A stretch of 64,000 bases of DNA from DATBAX01 sp963762965 (lineage in GTDB: Bacteria; Acidobacteriota; Terriglobia; Terriglobales; Acidobacteriaceae), in NCBI GenBank assembly GCA_963762965.1, contig CAVXME010000001.1, positions 2,046,001-2,110,000 of the forward strand, written 5' to 3'. Positions 59,099-64,000 of the stretch are shown here, in pieces. The notes below the pieces were generated by a model. It made no database searches. It was not told the origin of the DNA and worked only from the letters and a program-made list of their open reading frames with translations. Made by a program: the position numbers and the translations under genes. Each line of letters starts with the position of its first letter. Position 1 is the stretch's first letter.

Positions 59099-60829
59099 GT
59101 GACAGAATTCAAGCTACCGGAACTCGGCGAAAACATTTCCCAGGGAGACCTCGTCCGGCTCATGATTTCGCCCGGCGCCAGCATCACTGAAGGGCAACCG
59201 GTGATGGAACTCGAAACCGATAAGGCGGTGGTCGAAGTGCCGTCCACGGTGACCGGAACCGTTCAGGAGATTCGGGTTAAGGAAGGCGAGAAGATCAAAG
59301 TGGGGCAGGTGATCTTCACCTTTGAGAACGGCGCAGGTGCAAAGGTGAGGCCGCCCGAAGTGCAGGCCCCCAAAGAAAATCCCGTAGCTGCAGTCCCTCC
59401 GCCGAAAGAAACCGTCAAGCCGGAAGCTCCGGCGGAAAGCCGTCCGATCGTCGAGCGCCGCGCCGCACCGGTGGGCGCTCCCGAATTTAAGCTTCCTGAG
59501 CTGGGAGAAAATATCACGCAGGGCGATCTGGTGCGACTTATGGTTGCGCCGGGAATGAAGGTTTCGGAAGGCCAGCCGGTGATGGAATTGGAGACCGATA
59601 AAGCGGTCATTGAAGTGCCTTCGTCGGTAAGCGGCGTAGTGAAAGAGGTAAAAGTAAAAGAAGGCGAAAAACTCAAAGTTGGACAGATTATTTTCACCCT
59701 GGAAGGTGGAGGATCGTCCCAGCCCAAAGCGCAGAAGCATGTGCCTGTGGAACAGGCTTCGGAACAGCATGACGCGCGGCTGGGGTTTCAGGCCGCGGTG
59801 CAAGCAGAAGGCAAAACCGTCGACCAAGTGCTGACTCCGGACCAGCCACAAACCATTCCGCCAAGCTTCACCATGCCCGCGCAGTTGGACAAGGTTGCGG
59901 GGGCCGATCATCGGGAACCCGTGCCAGCCGCGCCTTACGTGCGGCGTTTGGCGCGGGAAATCGGCGTGGATATCCATGACGTGAAAGGCAGCGGTCCGGG
60001 GGGGCGCATCAGTGAAGACGATGTGAAAGCCCACGCCAAGGGAGTGATCATTGCCGCGGCAGCGGCCGCGCAGGCGCCCCGGGGCACACGTTTCGCGCAG
60101 CCCCTATTGCCCGATTTCACCAAGTGGGGAAAAGTCGAGCGCGTGTCCATGCGCGGGGTGCGGCGCAAGACGGCGGAACATCTGTGGGAAGCGTGGACCA
60201 CGATTCCGCACGTGACCCAACAAGACAAAGCGGACATTACGGAACTTGAGCAATTGCGCGCAAAGTTCGCGCCTCGGGCCCAGGAAGCTGGCGGCAAGAT
60301 GACGGTAACGGCCATCGCTTTGAAAGTATGTGCGTCGGCGCTCAAGGTATTTCCGCAGTTCAATGCCAGCATTGACATGGAGAAAGAAGAGATTGTCTAT
60401 AAGCAATACATCAATATTGGCGTGGCCGTGGACACCGATCGTGGGTTGTTGGTGCCCGTGATGAAGGATGTCGACAAAAAGAACATCGTTGAATTGGCGG
60501 CAGAGTTGACGCAGGCCTCCAAGAAAGCCCGCGACAAGAAGCTGACGCCGGCGGACATGGAAGGCGGTACGTTCACTATTACGAATCTGGGTGGAATCGG
60601 AGGAACGGGATTCTCGCCGATTGTGAATTATCCGGAAGTTGCGATCCTGGGACTCAACCGCTCCAGCATGGAGCCGGTGTGGATCAACGGAAAATTTGAA
60701 GCACGGCAGGTGTTGCCGTTGTCACTATCTTACGACCATCGCTTGATTGACGGCGCTGATGCGGCGCGTTTCCTGCGCTGGATTGCGGAAGCCTTCGAGC
60801 AGCCATTCCTGCTGTCAGTCCAGGGATGA
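59099..60829 (+). CDS. aceF: Pyruvate dehydrogenase E2, dihydrolipoamide acetyltransferase (two lipoyl domains)
   Basis: 576 residues: two lipoyl domains, each with the modified Lys in ELETDKAV (K42 and its copy about 120 residues on), Pro/Ala-rich linkers, an E1/E3-binding domain (PYVRRLAREIGVDIHDVKGS) and the 2-oxoacid acetyltransferase core, ending LSYDHRLIDGADAARF with the catalytic His and Asp. GTG start with AGGGAG upstream. Middle gene of the PDH operon. Confidence 0.95.
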   Translation: MTEFKLPELGENISQGDLVRLMISPGASITEGQPVMELETDKAVVEVPSTVTGTVQEIRVKEGEKIKVGQVIFTFENGAGAKVRPPEVQAPKENPVAAVPPPKETVKPEAPAESRPIVERRAAPVGAPEFKLPELGENITQGDLVRLMVAPGMKVSEGQPVMELETDKAVIEVPSSVSGVVKEVKVKEGEKLKVGQIIFTLEGGGSSQPKAQKHVPVEQASEQHDARLGFQAAVQAEGKTVDQVLTPDQPQTIPPSFTMPAQLDKVAGADHREPVPAAPYVRRLAREIGVDIHDVKGSGPGGRISEDDVKAHAKGVIIAAAAAAQAPRGTRFAQPLLPDFTKWGKVERVSMRGVRRKTAEHLWEAWTTIPHVTQQDKADITELEQLRAKFAPRAQEAGGKMTVTAIALKVCASALKVFPQFNASIDMEKEEIVYKQYINIGVAVDTDRGLLVPVMKDVDKKNIVELAAELTQASKKARDKKLTPADMEGGTFTITNLGGIGGTGFSPIVNYPEVAILGLNRSSMEPVWINGKFEARQVLPLSLSYDHRLIDGADAARFLRWIAEAFEQPFLLSVQG

Positions 60830-60860
60830 GGTTGCAGCATCTAATAGCTGGGAAAATTCT

Positions 60861-60892
60861 CAACCACAGAGGGCACTGAGTCACACAGAGGA
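60861..60892. repeat. Copy of the 'ACCACAGAGGGCACTGAG' repeat
   Basis: Short intergenic copy between aceF and lpd (ACCACAGAGGGCACTGAGTC, then ACACAGAGGAAGA); the same word family as the inverted repeat at 21289-21394. Confidence 0.5.
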
Positions 60893-60914
60893 AGATCGGG
60901 ACTCGAAAATCTCT

Positions 60915-62339
60915 ATGTCTGATACTTCAAACTTGCGCATTGCAGTTATCGGCGGTGGGCCGGGCGGGTATGCCGCTGCATTTCTGGCCGCTGACCTTGG
61001 AATGAACGTCACTCTTATCGATCCGGAAATGAACCCTGGCGGGGTATGCCTCTATCGCGGCTGCATCCCGTCGAAGGCCTTGTTGCATGTGGCCAAGCTG
61101 ATCGATGAATCCCGCCACGCCAAGAATTGGGGAATCGAATTCGGCGAACCGAAGATTGATCTGGCACGCCTGCGCTCTTTTAAGGAAGGCGTGGTTAGCA
61201 AGCTGACCGGTGGCCTGGGTCAGCTTTCGAAGCAGAGGAAAGTTCAGTTTATCCAGGGTAAAGCGGCTTTCCAGAAGTCGAATACTCTGCGCATAGCGAA
61301 AGCGGATGGCACGGAAACATCGCTTACTTTCGATCGCGTGATTATTGCCACGGGCTCGCGGCCGGCCGTGGTGCCCAGCCTTAAACTGGATTCACCGCGC
61401 ATGGTGGATTCCACCGGGGCGCTGGATCTGAAAGACATTCCCGGCACGCTGCTCGTCGTGGGCGGCGGGTACATCGGCCTGGAGCTGGGCTCGGTGTATG
61501 CGGCGCTGGGCTCAAAGGTGACTGTCGTGGAAATGACGGCGGGATTGCTTCCCGGTGCGGACCGCGATTTGGTCCTTCCGCTGTACAAACGGATCGAGAA
61601 AAGTTTCGCCGCGATTCTATTGAACACGACGGTTACGGCGGTCAAAGAAGATGCCAAGGGACTTCGGGTGAGTTTCGATGGCCCGGAAGTCAAACAACGA
61701 GAACAAGTCTTCGACAAAGTTCTGGTTTCCGTCGGACGCAAGCCGAACTCGGAAATTCCCGGACTCGATAAAACTCAAGTGAAGCTCGGACAGCGCGGAT
61801 TCATTCAGGTCAACAAGCAGTTGCAGACCAACGATCCGGTTATTTATGCGATTGGCGACGTGGTGGGCGAACCCATGCTGGCGCACAAAGCCTCGCACGA
61901 GGGCCGCACCGCAGTCGAACACATCGCCGGGCATAAGGTTGCGTTTGAGCCGAACGCCATTCCTGCTGTGGTGTTTACTGATCCTGAGATCGCGTGGTGC
62001 GGACTCACTGAAACACAGGCGCAAAAAGATGGCCGCGAAATCAAGGTGGCAAAATTTCCCTGGGCCGCTTCTGGCCGCGCCATGACAATCGACCGCACCG
62101 AGGGTCTCACCAAAGTTATTTTCGATCCGAAAACCGAGCGAGTGTTGGGTGTGGGTATTGTCGGCGCTGGCGCCGGCGAACTTATCGCCGAAGGAGTGTT
62201 GGCTGTCGAAATGGCGGCCACGGCCACAGATCTCGCGCTTACGATTCATCCTCATCCAACGCTCTCGGAGACTGTGATGAACGCGGCGGAAGTATTCTTC
62301 GGCACCGCTACGGACATCTATCGGCCGAAGAAGGCGTGA
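60915..62339 (+). CDS. lpd: Dihydrolipoyl dehydrogenase (E3)
   Basis: 474 residues. Reoxidises dihydrolipoamide of E2 with NAD. ATG 60915 starts just before the FAD fold (LRIAVIGGGPGGYAAAFLAA). Redox Cys45 and Cys50 in GGVCLYRGCIPSKALL, the NAD fold LLVVGGGYIGLELGSVYAAL, and the C-terminal His-Glu motif HPHPTLSETVMNAA. The open frame extends upstream into aceF but the ATG is clearly better. Third gene of the operon, 85 bp after aceF. Confidence 0.95.
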   Translation: MSDTSNLRIAVIGGGPGGYAAAFLAADLGMNVTLIDPEMNPGGVCLYRGCIPSKALLHVAKLIDESRHAKNWGIEFGEPKIDLARLRSFKEGVVSKLTGGLGQLSKQRKVQFIQGKAAFQKSNTLRIAKADGTETSLTFDRVIIATGSRPAVVPSLKLDSPRMVDSTGALDLKDIPGTLLVVGGGYIGLELGSVYAALGSKVTVVEMTAGLLPGADRDLVLPLYKRIEKSFAAILLNTTVTAVKEDAKGLRVSFDGPEVKQREQVFDKVLVSVGRKPNSEIPGLDKTQVKLGQRGFIQVNKQLQTNDPVIYAIGDVVGEPMLAHKASHEGRTAVEHIAGHKVAFEPNAIPAVVFTDPEIAWCGLTETQAQKDGREIKVAKFPWAASGRAMTIDRTEGLTKVIFDPKTERVLGVGIVGAGAGELIAEGVLAVEMAATATDLALTIHPHPTLSETVMNAAEVFFGTATDIYRPKKA

Positions 62340-62363
62340 AGCGGTGATGGCGCTTCATTTTCT

Positions 62364-62425
62364 TGTCATCCTTCGACTGCGTGGAAACTTCGCTTCGCGA
62401 ACTTTCCGCTCCGCTCAGGATGACA
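62364..62425. repeat. Dispersed 'TGTCATCCTTCGACTGCG...CTCAGGATGACA' repeat
   Basis: Inverted-repeat-bounded copy of the TGTCATCC family between lpd and the channel gene; the ends TGTCATCC / GGATGACA are perfect. Confidence 0.7.
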
Positions 62426-62468
62426 AGACTCAGGGCCTTTTGCGTCTTATGCCCTGGAGAAAGACTCA

Positions 62469-64000
62469 TGGTTCTTTTCCTGAAGCGAGCGATCGTTTTT
62501 CTCTGTCTCGCCATTTACTCCACGGCGTGGGGACAGTCCTTGCCGTCGCCGCTGGGGAAAGCACCTGCGGTTCCGGCCAATTCCACCTCCGACCCGCTTG
62601 GCCGCGACACTCCCAACGGCACCGTATTCGGCTTTCTTCAGGCGGCGCAATCCGGCAACTACTCGACCGCGGCGGAATACCTGCAAATGCCGGCGGCAAG
62701 GCGTCAGAGCGAAGGCGCAGACCTGGCGTCCAAGCTGAACGTGGTGGTGAACACTGCCTTTGTCGGAAGCCTCAAGAAAATCAGTAGCGACCCCGGTGGC
62801 ACGCCGCAGGATGGCGTTCCGCTCGATCAGCAAAATATTGGCATTCTCTCCGCCGGCGACGTCGAGACCAGCCTCCTGCTGGTGCATGTGGCGGGGCCAA
62901 CAGGGCGAATCTGGCTGGTTTCCAGCGAATCCCTGGCTAAGGTCCCCGAACTGTACGACCAGGTGCAGGTTTCTCAGGTGGAACGACACCTTCCCAGCAT
63001 TCTGGTAAAGCACCAGTTTCTGGGCCTGGCAATCTGGTACTGGCTGGCGCTGCTACTGGCAATCCCCTGCGCCGCGTTGTTGGGATGGGTGTTGGTGCAG
63101 GGCTTGTGGGTTCCCCGGTACCTCTGGAGCCGCTATCGCGGCCACGAGCCCATTTCCATTGATTGGAAGACCGCCTCAAAGCCGCTCTGGCTGCTACTGA
63201 GCACGATGATCCACCGCATTTTCGTCGGCTATCTTCGCATCCCGCTGCTGCCCAGGCACTACTACTTTGTGCTGGCGGGAGTGGTGGTCATCATCGGTTT
63301 TAGCTGGCTTTTGCTGCAGATCATGCAGCAAGTGATGGCGCGGGGAAGACAACGGGCCATTCTTTCCGGGCGCATGGGCACCGGCTCACTCATGCTTTTG
63401 GGCCAGCGAATTCTCAAAGCGGCGATCGTGCTGATTGCCATCTTCGCCATTCTTGGTGCACTCGGCTTCAACATGACGACCGCGCTGGCCGGTCTGGGAA
63501 TCGGCGGAATTGCAGTCGCTTTTGCCGCACAGAAAACCCTGGAAAATCTGCTGGGCGGAGTGTCGCTGCTGGGCGATGAAGTGATTCGCGTCGGCGATGT
63601 TTGCCGGTTCGGCGATCGCACTGGCACCGTGGAAGACATCAGCCTGCGTTCCACTCGCATTCGCACTCCGGAGAGGACGGAGCTCTCGATCCCCAACGGC
63701 TCGCTGGCCACCATGAACATTGAGAACCTGACTCGGCGCGACAAGATTCTCCTTAATATGAAGCTGAGCCTGCATTGGGAGACGACCGCCGACCAGTTAC
63801 GCTATGTGCTGGCCCAAATTCGCCGGCTCTTCTACGCGCACGTCAAGGTGGAAACCAATTCCGCACGCGCGCGCCTGATCGCGTTCAGCGATGGTGTGAT
63901 CACAGTGGAAGTCTTCTGTTATCTGCTCACAGTCGATAGCAACGAAGCGCTGGCCATGCAGGAAGATCTATTGTTGCGGATCATGGATATTGTGAAGGAT
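62469..64000 (+). CDS. MscS-family mechanosensitive ion channel, C-terminus beyond the window
   Basis: 510 residues visible, no stop before the window end. Signal peptide (RAIVFLCLAIYSTAWGQ), a ~190-residue periplasmic domain, then membrane helices (LAIWYWLALLLAIPCAALLG, YFVLAGVVVIIGFSWLLL, AAIVLIAIFAILGALGFN) and the pore helix with the conserved small-residue pattern ALAGLGIGGIAVAFAAQKTL followed by the MscS beta domain (LLGDEVIRVGDVCRFGD, GTVEDISLRSTRIRTPERTE). Large MscS-type protein. ATG with GGAGAAAG upstream. Confidence 0.9.

Noticed and set aside
59114..60034. 306-residue minus-strand ORF inside aceF
   Set aside because: Shadow of the repeated lipoyl domains; Phe/His-rich, duplicated pattern explained by aceF.

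Overview
The window reads as chromosomal DNA of a free-living, Gram-negative, aerobic heterotroph. The gene families (large secreted S53 peptidase with a Ser/Gly-rich tail, EAL-HDOD protein, homodimeric pyruvate dehydrogenase E1, PEP-CTERM protein, two subunit III genes in the oxidase cluster) and the many short dispersed repeats between genes suggest an Acidobacteriota member of the Koribacter/Sulfotelmatobacter type. That assignment is inference from gene content, not from a marker tree. No phage, IS transposase or CRISPR array was seen.

Layout. 1-4.7 kb: an N-terminal fragment of a membrane sensor-like protein, two small hypotheticals, thioredoxin reductase, a UBP zinc-finger protein, a TonB-C protein and proline dehydrogenase. 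4.8-7.0 kb: an ECF sigma / anti-sigma / DUF3106 operon and a tRNA-Val. 7.1-19.6 kb: single genes including an isoprenylcysteine-methyltransferase-like protein, an S53 peptidase, a frameshifted EAL-HDOD gene, a receiver-like protein with an Arg/Gly tail, rlpA-hinT, mutY, a frameshifted thioredoxin-fold gene and an M28 peptidase. 19.9-29.4 kb: a minus-strand block with 3-oxoacid CoA-transferase (two subunits) and an aromatic amino acid cluster (trpC, trpF, trpB, trpA, chorismate mutase, DAHP synthase, prephenate dehydrogenase), interrupted by a plus-strand HigBA-type toxin-antitoxin pair. 29.5-33.9 kb: secreted and PEP-CTERM proteins, a RibBA-like protein with a degenerate second domain, tRNA-Leu, OsmC and a TetR regulator. 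34.0-39.9 kb: an RND efflux operon divergent from the TetR gene. 40-43 kb: a beta-barrel protein and two SH3-like hypotheticals.

43.6-52.4 kb is the most interesting part: a ten-gene plus-strand cluster with a fused cytochrome-porin resembling Cyc2, a diheme cytochrome c, an amicyanin-like blue copper protein, cytochrome oxidase subunits II, I, III, III and IV, a small membrane protein and heme O synthase. Together they could form a route from the outer membrane to oxygen. Subunit I keeps the active-site residues, but the K-channel lysine is replaced by isoleucine. 52.4-55.2 kb carries a possible peptide / 7TM protein / XRE-regulator locus, with a 40-residue secreted peptide. 55.5-62.3 kb has Dps and a complete pyruvate dehydrogenase complex (aceE-aceF-lpd). 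The window ends inside an MscS-type channel gene.

A second theme is repeats. At least seven families of short dispersed or palindromic repeats sit between genes. In four places they enter coding sequence: inside mutY in frame, and at the 3' ends of trpA, tyrA and scoB, where they encode the last residues and the stop codon.
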